A stretch of DNA of 64,000 bases from Halomonas citrativorans (GCF_900163645.1 NZ_FUKM01000046.1:124001-188000), one strand, 5' to 3'; positions 46,462-58,490 are shown, counted from the stretch's first letter. Numbers and translations: made by a program. Notes: generated by a model not told the origin, from the letters alone.

Positions 46462-46674
46462 GTTTGCCCCTTGATGATTCATTTACGCTGGAAACGAGAC
46501 GCACTCTTTTTCCTCGACCTGCACGCGTACACCCCCGCATTGAATAATGCGCCATGAATCATCTCCCAAGGGTAAACAACTGCAGCGCCGATGGCCCCGT
46601 CAATTCACTCTAGACTAGCACGCTCGTCGGACAATTTAACGCTTTATAGCGGCATTACTCGATACGTCAGGCAT

Positions 46675-46703
46675 AAAAAAACCGACCCAGCTGGGTCGGT
46701 TTT
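46675..46703 (-). terminator. alpha operon terminator
   Basis: ACCGACCCAG/CTGGGTCGGT (46681-46700) followed on the minus strand by a T run. It lies 33 bases past rplQ and ends the ribosomal block. Confidence 0.9.
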
Positions 46704-46735
46704 CATTCTGCTTTAAAGATGCAGCAACTAAAGAT

Positions 46736-47122
46736 TTACTCTTCAGCAGCGGCTTCTTCAGCAACCGGACGGTCTACTAGCTCAACGTACGCCATAGGCG
46801 CGTTGTCGCCGGTGCGGAAACCGCACTTGAGAATACGGATGTAACCACCCGGACGCTCGGCATAACGCGGACCCAGCTCATTGAACAGTTTGCCAACGGC
46901 TTCTTTGGAACGTGTGCGAGAGAACGCCAAACGACGGTTCGCAACGCTATCCTGCTTGGCTAAGGTGATCAGCGGCTCGATAACGCGACGCAGTTCCTTG
47001 GCCTTGGGCAGGGTTGTCTTGATGACTTCATGTTCGACCAGCGAGACAGACATGTTCTTGAACATGGCCTGACGATGCGAGCTGGTGCGATTCAGATGAC
47101 GACCACTCTTACGATGACGCAT
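46736..47122 (-). CDS. rplQ: 50S ribosomal protein L17
   Basis: 128 aa. [20 protein letters not shown] and [17 protein letters not shown] are diagnostic. The C terminus is acidic (EEAAAEE). It lines the peptide exit region of the large subunit and is the last gene of the alpha operon. Confidence 0.97.
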   Translation of the reverse strand: MRHRKSGRHLNRTSSHRQAMFKNMSVSLVEHEVIKTTLPKAKELRRVIEPLITLAKQDSVANRRLAFSRTRSKEAVGKLFNELGPRYAERPGGYIRILKCGFRTGDNAPMAYVELVDRPVAEEAAAEE

Positions 47123-47161
47123 GGTTGTAATTCCTTACCAAACTGGGACTCGAGTCGACAC

Positions 47162-48157
47162 TCACGCGGAGGCCTTGTCGTCCTTCAGGCTAGCGGGCGG
47201 CCAATTTTCCAACCGCATGCCGAGGGACAAGCCGCGCGCCGCCAAAACGTCCTTGATTTCATTCAAGGATTTTTTACCGAGGTTCGGTGTCTTCAACAGC
47301 TCAACTTCAGTGCGCTGGATAAGATCACCGATATAGTAAATATTCTCGGCTTTTAGGCAGTTCGCGCTGCGAACGGTCAACTCAAGATCGTCTACGGGGC
47401 GCAATAGGATTGGATCAACGTGATCTTCTTCCTCTTCGACTTCCTGCTCTTTATCAGCTTCCAGGTCGACGAAGGCGGCCAGCTGCTCTTGCAGAATGGT
47501 CGCACTGCGACGGATAGCCTCTTCCGGATCCAAAGTACCGTCGGTTTCCAAATCGATAATCAGCTTATCGAGATCGGTGCGCTGCTCAACACGAGCGGCT
47601 TCAACCGAGTAGGAAACGCGGCGGACAGGGCTGAAGGTGGCATCCAGCTGCAGGCGGCCAATAGCACGGGTCTCTTCATCAGAGCCACGGGCGTCAGCCG
47701 GTTCGTAGCCACGACCCAGCGCTACCTTAAGCTGAATTTTCAGCTCGGCACCTTCATTGACGTGTGCAATGACGTGATCCGGGTTGACGATTTCGACGCT
47801 ATGATCAAGCGCAATGTCGCCAGCAGTGACGACGGCTGGGCCCTGCTTGTTCAGCGAGAGCACCGCCTCATCGCGGCTGTGCATCTTGATCGCAACATCT
47901 TTCAAGTTCAGGAGGATTTCGATGACATCTTCCTGCACCCCTTCGAGCGCACTGTACTCGTGCTCTACACCCGCAATTTCAGCCTCTACCACGGCAGCGC
48001 CGGGCATAGACGAAAGCAGAATGCGACGCAGTGCATTCCCCAGGGTGTGACCAAAACCACGCTCGAACGGTTCGAGAACGATCTTGGCATGATGTGCGCT
48101 GATTTCTTCGACCTTGATGTCGCGAGGACGAAGAAACTCTGTCACTGAACGCTGCAT
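47162..48157 (-). CDS. rpoA: RNA polymerase alpha subunit
   Basis: 331 aa. The NTD starts [19 protein letters not shown] and includes [20 protein letters not shown]. The [23 protein letters not shown] onward, binds UP elements and activators. The linker ([17 protein letters not shown]) is markedly more acidic than in E. coli and the protein is two residues longer, consistent with a salt-tolerant host. Confidence 0.98.
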   Translation of the reverse strand: MQRSVTEFLRPRDIKVEEISAHHAKIVLEPFERGFGHTLGNALRRILLSSMPGAAVVEAEIAGVEHEYSALEGVQEDVIEILLNLKDVAIKMHSRDEAVLSLNKQGPAVVTAGDIALDHSVEIVNPDHVIAHVNEGAELKIQLKVALGRGYEPADARGSDEETRAIGRLQLDATFSPVRRVSYSVEAARVEQRTDLDKLIIDLETDGTLDPEEAIRRSATILQEQLAAFVDLEADKEQEVEEEEDHVDPILLRPVDDLELTVRSANCLKAENIYYIGDLIQRTEVELLKTPNLGKKSLNEIKDVLAARGLSLGMRLENWPPASLKDDKASA

Positions 48158-48277
48158 ATGAACACCTTTCAGGCTGCCAAACGGATACTGAGTTCTTAAG
48201 AACCGTACTCAAGAGCATCTGGGCGGTTAGCTTTGCTATCCCGCCCAGGCTTCAAGAAGCAGATTAATTAACGCCGC

Positions 48278-48898
48278 TTACTTGGAGTACAGCTCGACGA
48301 TCAGGTTTTCGTTGATGTCGGCAGTCAGGTCACCGCGTTCAGGCAGAGCCTTGAAAGTGCCTTCCATCTTCTTGGCGTCGATTTCAATCCAGAGGATATC
48401 GCCACGGTTGGCCGCAATGGTCAACGCGTTTTGAATACGTGCCTGGTTCTTCGCCTTTTCGCGAATAGCAACAACGTCACCCGGCTTCACTTGGTAGGAA
48501 GCAACGTTAACGGTGCGGCCGTTCACGGAAATCGCCTTGTGGCTAACGAGCTGACGCGCTTCAGAGCGAGTCGAGCCGAAACCCATACGGTAGACGACGT
48601 TATCCAGTCGGGATTCAAGCAACTGCAACAATACTTCACCGGTCGCACCTTTCAGGCGAGCAGCTTCTTTGTAGTAGTTACGGAACTGTTTTTCGAGTAC
48701 GCCATACATGCGACGTACTTTTTGCTTCTCACGAAGCTGCAAGCCGTAGTCTGAAAGACGCTGACGACGCTGGCCGTGTACACCCGGGATTTGCTCGGAT
48801 TTACACTTTTTCTCGAAGGGAGTCACGCCACTCTTCAAAAAGAGATCGGTGCCTTCACGACGAGACAGTTTGCACTTCGGTCCAATATAACGAGCCAT
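48278..48898 (-). CDS. rpsD: 30S ribosomal protein S4
   Basis: 206 aa. [20 protein letters not shown] and the S4 RNA-binding motif ([20 protein letters not shown]) are clear. Primary 16S binder; in enterics it represses the alpha operon through the rpsM leader. Confidence 0.98.
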   Translation of the reverse strand: MARYIGPKCKLSRREGTDLFLKSGVTPFEKKCKSEQIPGVHGQRRQRLSDYGLQLREKQKVRRMYGVLEKQFRNYYKEAARLKGATGEVLLQLLESRLDNVVYRMGFGSTRSEARQLVSHKAISVNGRTVNVASYQVKPGDVVAIREKAKNQARIQNALTIAANRGDILWIEIDAKKMEGTFKALPERGDLTADINENLIVELYSK

Positions 48899-48910
48899 GA
48901 ATCTGTCTCC

Positions 48911-49297
48911 TTAAACGCGGCGTTTCTTAGGCGGACGGCAGCCATTATGGGGAATGGGCGTCGCGTCTACGATGCTTTGCACGCGGAAGCCTGCGGCATT
49001 GAGTGCGCGCACGGCGGATTCACGACCGGGACCTGGGCCTTTAACCAGTACGTCTACGTTTTTCACACCATACTCGGCTGCAGCAGTCGCTGCACGCTCG
49101 CTTGCTACTTGAGCAGCGAACGGGGTGCTCTTGCGAGAACCACGAAAACCCGAACCACCGGCAGTTGCCCAAGAAAGAGCATTGCCCTGGCGGTCTGTGA
49201 TCGTCACGATCGTGTTGTTAAAAGAGGCATGGATATGCGCAACGGCGTCCACTACCTGCTTTTTAACCTTTTTACGGTTACTACGCGGGTTAGCCAT
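48911..49297 (-). CDS. rpsK: 30S ribosomal protein S11
   Basis: 128 aa. VADAVAH-type opening [20 protein letters not shown] and [18 protein letters not shown] identify it. It lines the platform near the mRNA exit. It precedes rpsD by 12 bases. Confidence 0.98.
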   Translation of the reverse strand: MANPRSNRKKVKKQVVDAVAHIHASFNNTIVTITDRQGNALSWATAGGSGFRGSRKSTPFAAQVASERAATAAAEYGVKNVDVLVKGPGPGRESAVRALNAAGFRVQSIVDATPIPHNGCRPPKKRRV

Positions 49298-49336
49298 GTT
49301 GATGTCTATTCCTGTCTTTACGCCAGAACGTGCGTG

Positions 49337-49693
49337 TTATTTGCGGATCGGCTTACGCGGGCCCTTACGGGTGCGCGCGTTAGTCTTAGTCCGCTGACCA
49401 CGCAGCGGAAGACTACGACGATGACGCAGACCACGGTAGCAACCTAAGTCCATGAGACGCTTAATGTTCAGCGTAACATCACGACGAAGGTCGCCTTCTA
49501 CGGTGTACTTACCAACTTCAGAACGCAGGGTATCCAGCTCTTCGCCAGATAGCTCCTGGATCTTGGTAGTCAGCGCGATACTGGCAGCAGCACAGATATG
49601 CTGCGCGCGAGTACGGCCAATCCCGAAGATATAGGTCAGCGCGATCGCCGCATGCTTGTTGTCCGGGATATTGACGCCTGCAATACGGGCCAT
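49337..49693 (-). CDS. rpsM: 30S ribosomal protein S13
   Basis: 118 aa. [20 protein letters not shown] and the C-terminal [20 protein letters not shown] that contacts the P-site tRNA. First gene of the alpha operon; a structured leader lies upstream. Confidence 0.98.
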   Translation of the reverse strand: MARIAGVNIPDNKHAAIALTYIFGIGRTRAQHICAAASIALTTKIQELSGEELDTLRSEVGKYTVEGDLRRDVTLNIKRLMDLGCYRGLRHRRSLPLRGQRTKTNARTRKGPRKPIRK

Positions 49694-49751
49694 CAGCTTA
49701 CTCCGAAATTTGAGCGGCTTGCTCGTTTATTCATCTACAAAAGGCGCAACA

Positions 49752-49788
49752 GCATACCCCTTTAAATGCCCTAAGGCAAGGGGTATGC
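49752..49788 (-). promoter_or_regulatory. hairpin in the rpmJ-rpsM leader (alpha operon)
   Basis: A perfect 11-bp stem (GCATACCCCTT/AAGGGGTATGC) with a 15-base loop that itself can pair (GCC/GGC) sits in the 123-base gap before rpsM. In enterics this region forms the S4-binding pseudoknot that controls the alpha operon; the position fits, the exact structure is not proven. Confidence 0.55.
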
Positions 49789-49816
49789 CGAACACCCACT
49801 TAAAACAGCGTAGGAA

Positions 49817-49930
49817 TTAACCCTGACGCTGCTTGTGCCGTGGTTCGATGCAGATGACGCGAACAGCGCCATTGCGACGAATGATCTTACAGTTACGGCA
49901 CATTTTCTTTACGGAAGCTCGAACTTTCAT
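49817..49930 (-). CDS. rpmJ: 50S ribosomal protein L36
   Basis: 37 aa, too short for many gene finders. [19 protein letters not shown] begins the protein; Cys11, Cys14, Cys27 and His32 form a zinc ribbon, so this is the zinc-containing form. It lies between secY and rpsM, the canonical place. Confidence 0.97.
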   Translation of the reverse strand: MKVRASVKKMCRNCKIIRRNGAVRVICIEPRHKQRQG

Positions 49931-49980
49931 CGTTCTTTCTCCAAAAACGGCTCGCGGCGCGCCAATCGTAAGGCGGCGCC

Positions 49981-51312
49981 TCAGCGCATGATGCCGCCGC
50001 TACCGTAGCCTTTCAGGTTGGACTTCTTCATCACCGAGTCATACTGATGCGACATGAGGTGTGACTGCACCTGAGCCATGAAGTCCATGATGACCACTAC
50101 CACGATCAGGAGCGAGGTGCCGCCAAAAAAGAATGGCACATTCCAAGCAACGATCAGGAACTGGGGCATCAAGGAAACCGCAGTGATATACAGGGCACCG
50201 AACAAAGTCAGACGAGTCATGACTTTATCGATATAGCGAGCGGTCTGCTCGCCGGGGCGAATGCCCGGCAGGAACGCACCTGACTTTTTCAGATTGTCAG
50301 CTACATCCTTCGGATTGAAGACCAGCGCTGTGTAAAAGAAGCAGAAGAATACCACTGCCGCCGCGAAAAGCAAGATGTAAAGCGGTTGCCCAGGGGCTAA
50401 TGCTTGTGATGCACGCTGCAACCACTCCATACCTTCACCTGCACCTACCCACTGACCAATAGAAGCCGGGAAGAGTAGAATACTGGACGCGAAGATCGCA
50501 GGAATAACACCCGCCATGTTCACTTTCAAAGGCAGGTAGCTGCTTTGGCCTGCATACATCTTGTTGCCAACCTGGCGACGTGGGTAGTTCACTTTCAAGC
50601 GGCGTTGGCCGCGCTCAATGAACACTACGAATGCCACGGTGGCAATACCTAGCACTGACAGCGCTAACAGCGGAAGGACATTCCAGGCCCCTTCGTTACG
50701 AGCAAGTTCAAACGCTTGCCCCACGGCACTGGGCAGCCCAGCGACGATACCAGCGAAGATCAGCAACGAAATACCGTTGCCAATGCCCTTCTCGGTAATC
50801 TGCTCACCTAGCCACATCATAAACACCGCGCCTGACACAAACGTAATCACGGCGGTGAAATAGAAGCTGAAGTCAGCGCTGTAAGCGATGCCTTGGCTAG
50901 CCAGACCGACCGACATGCCGGTAGCCTGGACAAGAGCCAGTATCACCGTGCCGTAGCGGGTGTACTGGCTAATCTTGCGGCGGCCGGACTCACCTTCCTT
51001 CTTGAGTTGTTCAAGATGGGGTGAGACCGCAGTCATCAGCTGCATGATAATCGACGCAGAAATATAAGGCATTATGCCCAAAGCGAGGACGCTCATGCGC
51101 TCCAGGGCGCCACCCGAGAACATGTTAAACATGCCCAGGATGGTGCCCTGTTGCTCCCTAAACAAGGCAGCAAGCTGGTCAGGATTGATACCGGGAACGG
51201 GAATGTGGGCACCGATACGGTACACCACGATGGCGAGGAGCACGAAGCGCAAACGCGCCCACAGTTCACTCAGACCGCTGCCCATCGCCGGCATATTTCC
51301 TGACTTGGCCAT
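49981..51312 (-). CDS. secY: preprotein translocase channel subunit SecY
   Basis: 443 aa with ten membrane helices. [39 protein letters not shown] (plug region) and the cytosolic loop [20 protein letters not shown] are typical. It forms the inner-membrane protein channel. It starts immediately after the rplO stop. Confidence 0.98.
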   Translation of the reverse strand: MAKSGNMPAMGSGLSELWARLRFVLLAIVVYRIGAHIPVPGINPDQLAALFREQQGTILGMFNMFSGGALERMSVLALGIMPYISASIIMQLMTAVSPHLEQLKKEGESGRRKISQYTRYGTVILALVQATGMSVGLASQGIAYSADFSFYFTAVITFVSGAVFMMWLGEQITEKGIGNGISLLIFAGIVAGLPSAVGQAFELARNEGAWNVLPLLALSVLGIATVAFVVFIERGQRRLKVNYPRRQVGNKMYAGQSSYLPLKVNMAGVIPAIFASSILLFPASIGQWVGAGEGMEWLQRASQALAPGQPLYILLFAAAVVFFCFFYTALVFNPKDVADNLKKSGAFLPGIRPGEQTARYIDKVMTRLTLFGALYITAVSLMPQFLIVAWNVPFFFGGTSLLIVVVVIMDFMAQVQSHLMSHQYDSVMKKSNLKGYGSGGIMR

Positions 51313-51747
51313 TTAGTCCTCTACCTTGCCGCCAGCAGCTTCGATCGCTTCACGGGCACCTTTGGTGACCTTGATACCACGAACGGTAACTGCCTTGTTC
51401 AGTTCGCCTGAAAGGATGATTTTCGCGTGTAGCGTTGCATCCTTCAGCACGTTGGCTTGCTTCAGCGTTTCCATAGTGACTTCGTCACCAGCAACCTTGG
51501 CAAGTTCAGCCAGGCGTACTTCTTCAGAGACCAATGATTTAGCAGACGTAAAACCGAATTTCGGCAAACGACGCTGCATTGGCATCTGACCGCCTTCGAA
51601 ACCAGGCTTGACGCTGCCGCCACTGCGTGATTTCTGACCTTTGTGGCCACGGCCACCGGTCTTACCAAGACCGGAACCGATACCACGACCAACACGCTTT
51701 GCAGCGGGTTTGGAGCCCGGGGCCGGGCTTAAGGTATTAAGCTTCAT
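51313..51747 (-). CDS. rplO: 50S ribosomal protein L15
   Basis: 144 aa. [20 protein letters not shown] and [20 protein letters not shown] mark the basic N-terminal extension that threads into 23S rRNA. Between rpmD and secY in the spc operon. Confidence 0.98.
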   Translation of the reverse strand: MKLNTLSPAPGSKPAAKRVGRGIGSGLGKTGGRGHKGQKSRSGGSVKPGFEGGQMPMQRRLPKFGFTSAKSLVSEEVRLAELAKVAGDEVTMETLKQANVLKDATLHAKIILSGELNKAVTVRGIKVTKGAREAIEAAGGKVED

Positions 51748-51750
51748 GGA

Positions 51751-51933
51751 TTACTCTCCCTCAACACGCACAAGGTAATTAACCTTGTGGATCATGCCGC
51801 GAACGGCAGGGGTGTCTTCCAGTTCAACCGAGTGACCGATGCGACGCAGGCCCAAGCCTTTCATAGTAGCCTTGTGCTTGGGCAAAACGCCGATGGTGCT
51901 GCGGATCTGGGTAACCTTGATCGTTGCTGCCAT
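51751..51933 (-). CDS. rpmD: 50S ribosomal protein L30
   Basis: 60 aa. [20 protein letters not shown] and [20 protein letters not shown] identify it. It sits 6 bases after rpsE and 3 before rplO. Confidence 0.97.
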   Translation of the reverse strand: MAATIKVTQIRSTIGVLPKHKATMKGLGLRRIGHSVELEDTPAVRGMIHKVNYLVRVEGE

Positions 51934-51939
51934 GGTGCC

Positions 51940-52440
51940 TTACCCCGTGATCGCGTCGACAGACAGACCGCGCTTGGCGGCAATGTCTTCCGGTGCTTGC
52001 ATAGCAGAGAGACCTTTAACAGTCGCTCGTACCACGTTAACCGGGTTGGTGGAACCGTAGCACTTGGCCAGTACATCGTGGACGCCAGCAAGCTCTAATA
52101 CAGAGCGCATAGCACCACCGGCGATGATACCGGTACCTTCGGAGGCTGGCTGCATGAAGACCTTGGAAGCACCGTGACGGGCTTTTACAGGGTACTGCAG
52201 CGTGCTGCCTGCAAGGTTAACCTTGACCATGTTGCGACGAGCCTGGTCCATTGCTTTCTGAATTGCGACCGGCACTTCACGCGCCTTGCCACGACCGAAA
52301 CCAACACGACCTTTACCATCACCCACGACGGTCAGCGCGGTGAAGCCGAAAATACGACCACCCTTGACCACCTTGGCGACGCGGTTAACCTGCACTAACT
52401 TCTCTTGCAGATCACCGTTTTGCTGTTCGTTCTTCGCCAT
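51940..52440 (-). CDS. rpsE: 30S ribosomal protein S5
   Basis: 166 aa. [20 protein letters not shown] opens the dsRBD-like half; [20 protein letters not shown] lies in the C-terminal half. Needed for decoding fidelity. Confidence 0.98.
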   Translation of the reverse strand: MAKNEQQNGDLQEKLVQVNRVAKVVKGGRIFGFTALTVVGDGKGRVGFGRGKAREVPVAIQKAMDQARRNMVKVNLAGSTLQYPVKARHGASKVFMQPASEGTGIIAGGAMRSVLELAGVHDVLAKCYGSTNPVNVVRATVKGLSAMQAPEDIAAKRGLSVDAITG

Positions 52441-52451
52441 CGTAAAACCCT

Positions 52452-52802
52452 TTAGAATTCCAGGCCGCCTTCACGAGCGGCGTCGGCCAGAGCCTTCACG
52501 CGACCGTGATACTTAAAGCCAGCACGGTCGAAGGCCACCTGGGTGATGCCTGCTTCTTTAGCGCGTTCAGCAATCAGAGCACCGACCTTGGAGGCCGCAT
52601 CTGAGTTACCGGTCGCACCCTCGCGCAGTGCTTTGTCCAGCGTTGAAGCGCTGGCCAACACTTTGCCACCATCCGGCGAGATAATCTGCGCGTAGATGTG
52701 ACGCGGGGTACGGTTGACGCACAGGCGATACACGCCCAGCTCGCGGATCTTGGCGCGAGCACGGCGGGCACGACGGAGACGAGATTCTTTCTTCGCGTTC
52801 AT
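52452..52802 (-). CDS. rplR: 50S ribosomal protein L18
   Basis: 116 aa. [20 protein letters not shown] and [20 protein letters not shown] are characteristic. It binds 5S rRNA with L5. Confidence 0.98.
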   Translation of the reverse strand: MNAKKESRLRRARRARAKIRELGVYRLCVNRTPRHIYAQIISPDGGKVLASASTLDKALREGATGNSDAASKVGALIAERAKEAGITQVAFDRAGFKYHGRVKALADAAREGGLEF

Positions 52803-52811
52803 AACCCTGCC

Positions 52812-53342
52812 TTACTTCTTCTTGGCTTCTTTGCGACGCACCTGCTCGTCGGCGTACCGAACACCCTTGCCTTTATACGGCTCAGGCGGACGGAAAGCGC
52901 GGATTTCCGCGGCGCACTGACCGAGCATCTGCTTATCCGCGCTTTTCAGCACGATCACGGTGTTTTTCGGCGTTTCCGCTGAGACACCTTTCGGCAGTTC
53001 GTAGTCGACCGGGTGCGAGAAGCCCAGTGAAAGATTGAGCGTCTGGCCCTTAGCTTGGGCACGATAACCGACGCCAACAATTTCGAGAGTTTTTGTGAAA
53101 CCCTCGGATACGCCCGTTACCAGGTTCTGAACCAAGGCGCGGGTAGTACCGGCCATTGCCCAGCTCTTGGCAGATTCGCTCGGGGCGAAGGTCAGCTGGC
53201 CATCTTCTTGACCAATCACCACGTCCTGGTGAATGGGCAGTGACAGCGTGCCTTGGCCGCCTTTGGCGGTCAGCTGGCTAGCATCGATTTTGATCTCGAC
53301 ACCAGCAGGCACTTTAACCGGATATTTCGCTATGCGGGACAT
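52812..53342 (-). CDS. rplF: 50S ribosomal protein L6
   Basis: 176 aa with two similar alpha/beta halves. [19 protein letters not shown] opens it, and [20 protein letters not shown] is the conserved end. Sits near the sarcin-ricin loop. Confidence 0.98.
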   Translation of the reverse strand: MSRIAKYPVKVPAGVEIKIDASQLTAKGGQGTLSLPIHQDVVIGQEDGQLTFAPSESAKSWAMAGTTRALVQNLVTGVSEGFTKTLEIVGVGYRAQAKGQTLNLSLGFSHPVDYELPKGVSAETPKNTVIVLKSADKQMLGQCAAEIRAFRPPEPYKGKGVRYADEQVRRKEAKKK

Positions 53343-53351
53343 TCCAGCCTC

Positions 53352-53744
53352 CTAGAATACGGTGCAGATGACTTCGCCACCTACACCCGCCTGGCGTGCG
53401 GCACGATCGGTCATGACACCATTAGAGGTGGTGACAATCGCGATGCCCAGACCATCGGCAACCTTGGGCAGGTTGTCCTTGCCCTTGTACTGACGCAAAG
53501 ACGGCTTGGAAACCCGCTGAATGTGCTCAATGACCGGCTTACCCTCAAAGTACTTGAGAGTTACGGTTAGTGCAGGCTTAACGCCTTCAGCAACCGTAAA
53601 GTCGGTAATGTAGCCTTCTTCCTTTAGCACGCGGGCCACTTCCACTTTCAACTTGGAAGACGGCATGACTGCCGTCTCCTTGGTGGCCATCTGCGCATTG
53701 CGGATACGGGTGAACATATCCGCCAGAGTGTCTTGCATGCTCAT
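53352..53744 (-). CDS. rpsH: 30S ribosomal protein S8
   Basis: 130 aa. [20 protein letters not shown] and [20 protein letters not shown] are diagnostic. In enterics S8 represses the spc operon by binding near rplE. Confidence 0.98.
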   Translation of the reverse strand: MSMQDTLADMFTRIRNAQMATKETAVMPSSKLKVEVARVLKEEGYITDFTVAEGVKPALTVTLKYFEGKPVIEHIQRVSKPSLRQYKGKDNLPKVADGLGIAIVTTSNGVMTDRAARQAGVGGEVICTVF

Positions 53745-53776
53745 TTAATGTGCGCTCCTGATGATTCTACGTGGCG

Positions 53777-54082
53777 TTACCAACTGGACTTTTTCAGACC
53801 AGGGACGTCGCCACGCATGGCGGCTTCACGCAGCTTGTTGCGGCCAAGGCCGAACTTGTTGTAAAAACCGTGCGGACGGCCCGTGATGCGGCAGCGGTTA
53901 CGCTGGCGTACCGGGCTTGAGTCGCGCGGCAGTTGCTGCAGCTTCAGCGTCGCCTCGAAGCGCTCTTCCTCAGACGTATTCACGTTTGAGATGATTGCCT
54001 TGAGCTCAGTACGCTTGGCCGCATACTTCTCGACCAGCTGCGTACGCTTGAGCTCACGCTCTATCATACTTTTCTTAGCCAT
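53777..54082 (-). CDS. rpsN: 30S ribosomal protein S14 (zinc-free form)
   Basis: 101 aa, long form. [20 protein letters not shown] begins it and [20 protein letters not shown] follows; there is no paired CxxC zinc site, so this is the zinc-independent type, in contrast to the zinc-binding L36 nearby. Confidence 0.97.
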   Translation of the reverse strand: MAKKSMIERELKRTQLVEKYAAKRTELKAIISNVNTSEEERFEATLKLQQLPRDSSPVRQRNRCRITGRPHGFYNKFGLGRNKLREAAMRGDVPGLKKSSW

Positions 54083-54092
54083 GATCCAACCC

Positions 54093-54632
54093 TTATTTCT
54101 TAAACGGGAAGTTCAGTGACGCTAGCAGCGCACGACCTTCCTCGTCGGTGTTGGCAGTAGTAGTGATAGTGACATCCAGCCCCCGAATGCGATCGATTTT
54201 ATCATACTCGATCTCCGGGAAGATGATCTGCTCACGCACACCCATGGAGTAGTTGCCGCGACCGTCAAAAGACTTCGGGTTAAGACCACGGAAGTCACGC
54301 ACGCGAGGAATCGCAATGTTAACCAGACGGTTCAAGAAGTCCCACATACGCTCACCGCGCAGTGTTACCTTGACACCAATCGGCCAACCTTCGCGCACCT
54401 TGAAGCCCGCGATGGACTTACGTGCTTTGGTCACCAGCGGCTTTTGACCGGACAATTTCTCCAGGTCACCGACGGCATTGTCGATCAGTTTTTTATCACT
54501 AACCGCTTCACCGATACCCATGTTCAGAGTCACTTTCGTGATCCGGGGTACCTGCATAACGTTGTTGTAGCTGAACTGCTCTTTGAGTTGAGCTACGACC
54601 TCGTTTTGATAACGTTCTTTCAAGTTCGCCAT
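54093..54632 (-). CDS. rplE: 50S ribosomal protein L5
   Basis: 179 aa. [20 protein letters not shown] and [20 protein letters not shown] identify it. It binds 5S rRNA and bridges the subunits. Confidence 0.98.
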   Translation of the reverse strand: MANLKERYQNEVVAQLKEQFSYNNVMQVPRITKVTLNMGIGEAVSDKKLIDNAVGDLEKLSGQKPLVTKARKSIAGFKVREGWPIGVKVTLRGERMWDFLNRLVNIAIPRVRDFRGLNPKSFDGRGNYSMGVREQIIFPEIEYDKIDRIRGLDVTITTTANTDEEGRALLASLNFPFKK

Positions 54633-54650
54633 TTTGCTACCCGACTCGCG

Positions 54651-54965
54651 TTAGGCGTCGATCTGCGTCTGCGTCGACTTGTAGATACGTACCTTGGTAC
54701 CGTCTTCCTTAACTTGGAAGCCGACGCGATCCGCCTTACCGGTCTCCGAATTGAAGATGGCTACGTTGGACGCGTGAATCGGAGCCTCACGCTCGACGAT
54801 ACCGCCCTGATTTCCCGCCATGGGATTCGGCTTGGTGTGACGTTTAATCATGTTCACACCAGATACCACGAAGCGGCTTTCTAATACCCGCTTAACGGTA
54901 CCACGTTTGCCTTTATCCTTCCCGGCGATGACGATGACTTCATCGTCACGTTTGATCTTTTGCAT
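54651..54965 (-). CDS. rplX: 50S ribosomal protein L24
   Basis: 104 aa. The KOW motif reads [39 protein letters not shown] follows. Early assembly protein. Confidence 0.98.
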   Translation of the reverse strand: MQKIKRDDEVIVIAGKDKGKRGTVKRVLESRFVVSGVNMIKRHTKPNPMAGNQGGIVEREAPIHASNVAIFNSETGKADRVGFQVKEDGTKVRIYKSTQTQIDA

Positions 54966-54979
54966 ATCCGCCTCGCTCC

Positions 54980-55351
54980 TTACAGCACTTCAGGCGCTAG
55001 GGAAATGATCTTCATGAACTTCTCATTACGAAGCTCACGAGTAACCGGCCCGAAGATGCGCGTGCCGATCGGCTGTTCGTTGGTGTTATTCAACAAAACC
55101 GCCGCATTTCCATCGAAACGGATCAGCGAACCGTCACTACGACGGACGCCACTACGGGTGCGAACGACTACCGCTTTTAAGACTTGGCCTTTTTTGACCT
55201 TGCCACGCGGAATAGCTTCTTTCACCGTTACCTTAATGACGTCACCAACGTGAGCGTAGCGACGGTGTGAACCGCCTAGCACCTTGATGCACTGCACCCG
55301 GCGCGCTCCGCTGTTGTCGGCGACATCCAGCATTGTCTGAGTCTGAATCAT
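54980..55351 (-). CDS. rplN: 50S ribosomal protein L14
   Basis: 123 aa. [20 protein letters not shown] and [18 protein letters not shown] are diagnostic. First gene of the spc operon; a 50-base gap follows rpsQ. Confidence 0.98.
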   Translation of the reverse strand: MIQTQTMLDVADNSGARRVQCIKVLGGSHRRYAHVGDVIKVTVKEAIPRGKVKKGQVLKAVVVRTRSGVRRSDGSLIRFDGNAAVLLNNTNEQPIGTRIFGPVTRELRNEKFMKIISLAPEVL

Positions 55352-55401
55352 CGGTTTTCTCCAAACCTAATCTGACTGCACTGATCGGCAGGCTTTAGGT
55401 A

Positions 55402-55662
55402 TTAACCCTTAGCCTGCTCAACCACCTCGACCAGCGTCCAGGCTTTCTTTTTGGAAAGCGGACGGCACTCCTGAATGGAAACCGTATCGCCTGCCTTAGC
55501 CTGGTTCGCCTCATCATGGGCGTGCAGCTTGGTGGAGCGCTTAACGTATTTTCCGTAGATCGGGTGACGTTCACGACGCTCGATCATAACGACGATGGAT
55601 TTATCCATCTTGTCGCTCACCACCTTGCCGGTGAGCGTACGAGTTTTTTTCTCTTCGGCCAT
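55402..55662 (-). CDS. rpsQ: 30S ribosomal protein S17
   Basis: 86 aa. [20 protein letters not shown] is the conserved start. An in-frame GTG at 55671 gives three more residues, but the ATG at 55662 follows AGGTG and lies one base after the rpmC stop. Last gene of the S10 operon. Confidence 0.96.
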   Translation of the reverse strand: MAEEKKTRTLTGKVVSDKMDKSIVVMIERRERHPIYGKYVKRSTKLHAHDEANQAKAGDTVSIQECRPLSKKKAWTLVEVVEQAKG

Positions 55663-55663
55663 C

Positions 55664-55858
55664 TCAATCACCTGCCTTCTCGTTGAGCACAGTCTTAACG
55701 CGGGCGATATCCCGACGGACCTGCTTGAGCAGATGAGTCTGGCTCAGTTGGCCAGTGGCCTTCTGCATGCGCAGGTTAAACTGCTCGCGGAGTAGCTCGA
55801 GGAGCTGCTCTTTGAGCTCTCCTGCTGACTTTTCACGAATTTCCTGGGCTTTCATCAC
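55664..55858 (-). CDS. rpmC: 50S ribosomal protein L29
   Basis: 64 aa helical hairpin. [20 protein letters not shown] and [20 protein letters not shown] identify it. Its start overlaps the rplP stop by four bases. Confidence 0.97.
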   Translation of the reverse strand: MMKAQEIREKSAGELKEQLLELLREQFNLRMQKATGQLSQTHLLKQVRRDIARVKTVLNEKAGD

Positions 55859-56268
55859 ATCACCGTCCGTTTCGCAAAGGTGGTGGATAAGGGCATCTTC
55901 TGGGCGGCCAGTTCAAATGCTTCACGGGCCAGCTCTTCGGATACGCCTTCAATTTCGTACAGGACCCGACCCGGTTGGATCTGGGCTACCCAGTACTCAA
56001 CAGAACCTTTACCTTTACCCATACGAACTTCGAGCGGCTTCTTGGAAATCGGCTTATCAGGGAAAACGCGGATCCAGATTTTACCGCCACGCTTAACGTG
56101 ACGTGTGATCGCACGACGGCCGGCTTCGATCTGACGCGCAGTGATGCGGCCGCGACCAGTAGCTTTCAGACCGTACTCCCCGAAGCTGATCTTGCTTCCG
56201 CGATGCGCCAGGCCACGGTTGCGGCCTTTCATCATCTTGCGGAATTTCATACGCTTGGGCTGTAACAT
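55855..56268 (-). CDS. rplP: 50S ribosomal protein L16
   Basis: 137 aa. [20 protein letters not shown] and [20 protein letters not shown] are diagnostic. It contacts the A-site tRNA elbow. Confidence 0.98.
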   Translation of the reverse strand: MLQPKRMKFRKMMKGRNRGLAHRGSKISFGEYGLKATGRGRITARQIEAGRRAITRHVKRGGKIWIRVFPDKPISKKPLEVRMGKGKGSVEYWVAQIQPGRVLYEIEGVSEELAREAFELAAQKMPLSTTFAKRTVM

Positions 56269-56283
56269 CGACTCGCTCTCCCC

Positions 56284-56988
56284 TTACCTGGAACCTTTCT
56301 TCTTGGGCGCGTTGCCGGCAGGCTGCTGTTGCTTAGCCTTGGCACGTACTTCCTCGATACCGCCGAGGATTTCGCCCTTGAAGATCCACACTTTAACGCC
56401 GATGACGCCATAGGTGGTGTGAGCTTCGTAAGTGGCGTAGTCGATGTCCGCACGCAGAGTGTGCAGCGGAACGCGACCTTCGCGGTACCATTCGGTACGT
56501 GCGATTTCGGCACCACCAAGACGACCTGACAGCTGAATCTTGATGCCGCCAGCGCCAAGACGCATTGCGTTCTGTACCGCGCGCTTCATGGCACGACGGA
56601 ACATGACGCGACGCTCAAGCTGACCCGCTACGTTAGCAGCGACTAGCTTGGCATCCAGCTCTGGCTTGCGAACTTCTTCGATGTTCACATGAACCGGAAC
56701 GCCCATCATTTCGGTAAGATCGCGACGCAGACGGTCGACATCTTCACCTTTTTTACCGATCACAATACCCGGACGGGCAGTGTGAATGGTGATGCGGGCG
56801 TTGTTAGCCGGACGCTCGATGTGAATGCGGCTTACGGAAGCGCTTTTAAGACGCTCTTCCAGGAAGCTGCGCACTTCGAGATCGTTATTGAGCTTATCGG
56901 CATAGGCGCCGCGCTCGGCATACCAGACAGAAGCATGGTCTTTGACGATGCCCAGTCGAATGCCTGTTGGATTGACTTTCTGACCCAT
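56284..56988 (-). CDS. rpsC: 30S ribosomal protein S3
   Basis: 234 aa. [20 protein letters not shown] opens it; the KH domain has [20 protein letters not shown]. It lines the mRNA entry tunnel. Confidence 0.98.
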   Translation of the reverse strand: MGQKVNPTGIRLGIVKDHASVWYAERGAYADKLNNDLEVRSFLEERLKSASVSRIHIERPANNARITIHTARPGIVIGKKGEDVDRLRRDLTEMMGVPVHVNIEEVRKPELDAKLVAANVAGQLERRVMFRRAMKRAVQNAMRLGAGGIKIQLSGRLGGAEIARTEWYREGRVPLHTLRADIDYATYEAHTTYGVIGVKVWIFKGEILGGIEEVRAKAKQQQPAGNAPKKKGSR

Positions 56989-56999
56989 CTGGTCGACTC

Positions 57000-57332
57000 C
57001 TACTTCTCGGCTACCTTGACGGTGATGTGGCAGGTGCGCTTCAAGATACGATCCGCACGCCCTTTGGCGCGCGGCTTGATACGCTTGAGCGTCATGCCCT
57101 CATCGACGCAGATGGTCGAGACACGCAGCTCATCGATATCCATGCCGTTATTTTCTTCCGCATTCGCGATGGCGGACTGAAGCACTTTCTTGACCAGCTT
57201 GGCAGCCTTCTTCGGTGAGAAGGTCAGCAGGTCAATAGCTTCGGCGACCGGTTTACCGCGCACCTGGTCAGCCACCAAACGGGCCTTCTGTGCGGATAAA
57301 GCAGCGCCACTCAGCTTAGCTGTGACTTCCAT
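57000..57332 (-). CDS. rplV: 50S ribosomal protein L22
   Basis: 110 aa. [20 protein letters not shown] and the beta-hairpin region [20 protein letters not shown] that reaches the exit tunnel. Confidence 0.98.
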   Translation of the reverse strand: MEVTAKLSGAALSAQKARLVADQVRGKPVAEAIDLLTFSPKKAAKLVKKVLQSAIANAEENNGMDIDELRVSTICVDEGMTLKRIKPRAKGRADRILKRTCHITVKVAEK

Positions 57333-57350
57333 CTCTAAATCCTCTCTGGC

Positions 57351-57626
57351 TTACCGTTTGGCTTTCTTGTCCGCAGCATGCCCGCGATATGTGCGAGTAG
57401 CAGCGAATTCGCCAAGTTTATGACCCACCATTTCCTCGGAGACGTGCACCGGGACATGCTGGCGTCCGTTATGGACCGCAATAGTCAGACCTACCATGTT
57501 GGGCAGGATCATCGAACGACGCGACCAGGTCTTGATCGGTTTACGGTCGTTCTTCTCCACTGCAGCCTCTACCTTCTTCAAAAGATGAAGGTCAATGAAG
57601 GGACCTTTCTTTAGTGAACGTGGCAC
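57351..57626 (-). CDS. rpsS: 30S ribosomal protein S19
   Basis: 91 aa. [20 protein letters not shown] and [20 protein letters not shown] are diagnostic. Subunit head, near S13. Confidence 0.98.
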   Translation of the reverse strand: MPRSLKKGPFIDLHLLKKVEAAVEKNDRKPIKTWSRRSMILPNMVGLTIAVHNGRQHVPVHVSEEMVGHKLGEFAATRTYRGHAADKKAKR

Positions 57627-57659
57627 AGCCGTTACCTCTTAAGTTCTTGGCAATTTCGA

Positions 57660-58490
57660 TTAACGCGTCTTGTTACGACGACGGATAATCAGCTTGTCGG
57701 TGCGCTTGTTCTTACGCGTCTTGTGACCCTTAGTCGGTATACCCCACGGGGATACCGGGTGACGACCACCACTGGTGCGGCCTTCACCACCACCATGCGG
57801 GTGATCTACCGGGTTCATCGCGACACCGCGAACAGTCGGACGCACGCCTCTCCAGCGCTTCGCACCGGCCTTGCCAAGTTGACGCAGGCTGTGCTCGGAG
57901 TTGCTCACTTCGCCCAGTGTTGCGCGGCACTCAGCCAGGATCTTACGCATTTCGCCAGAGCGAAGACGCAAGGTGGCGTAGTTACCTTCACGAGCAACCA
58001 GCTGAGCGCTAGTACCGGCACTGCGAGCAATCTGCGCGCCTTTACCCGGCTTAAGTTCGATACCGTGAACGGTAGAACCAAGCGGAATGTTGCGCAGCGG
58101 CAAGGCATTGCCTTTTTTGATGGGCGCGTTTACACCAGATTCCAGCACGTCACCCGCGCTGACACCTTTCGGTGCAATGATGTAACGACGCTCGCCATCT
58201 GCATATTTCAATAGTGCAATATGCGCGCTACGGTTCGGATCGTGCTCAAGACGCTCAACAGTGGCTGGAATGCCATCTTTGGTGCGCTTGAAGTCGATCA
58301 AACGATAGTGCTGACGGTGACCACCGCCCACGTGGCGGGTGGTGATGCGACCGTTATTATTACGGCCACCGGACTTGGACTGTTTTTCCAAAAGCGGTGC
58401 ATAAGCACGGCCTTTGTACAGTTCCTCGCCAACGATCTTGACGACGTGGCGACGACCGGCGGATGTGGGTTTGGTCTTGACGATTGCCAT
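57660..58490 (-). CDS. rplB: 50S ribosomal protein L2
   Basis: 276 aa. The conserved peptidyl-transferase-proximal loop [20 protein letters not shown] is intact, with the critical His. It supports subunit association. Confidence 0.98.
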   Translation of the reverse strand: MAIVKTKPTSAGRRHVVKIVGEELYKGRAYAPLLEKQSKSGGRNNNGRITTRHVGGGHRQHYRLIDFKRTKDGIPATVERLEHDPNRSAHIALLKYADGERRYIIAPKGVSAGDVLESGVNAPIKKGNALPLRNIPLGSTVHGIELKPGKGAQIARSAGTSAQLVAREGNYATLRLRSGEMRKILAECRATLGEVSNSEHSLRQLGKAGAKRWRGVRPTVRGVAMNPVDHPHGGGEGRTSGGRHPVSPWGIPTKGHKTRKNKRTDKLIIRRRNKTR

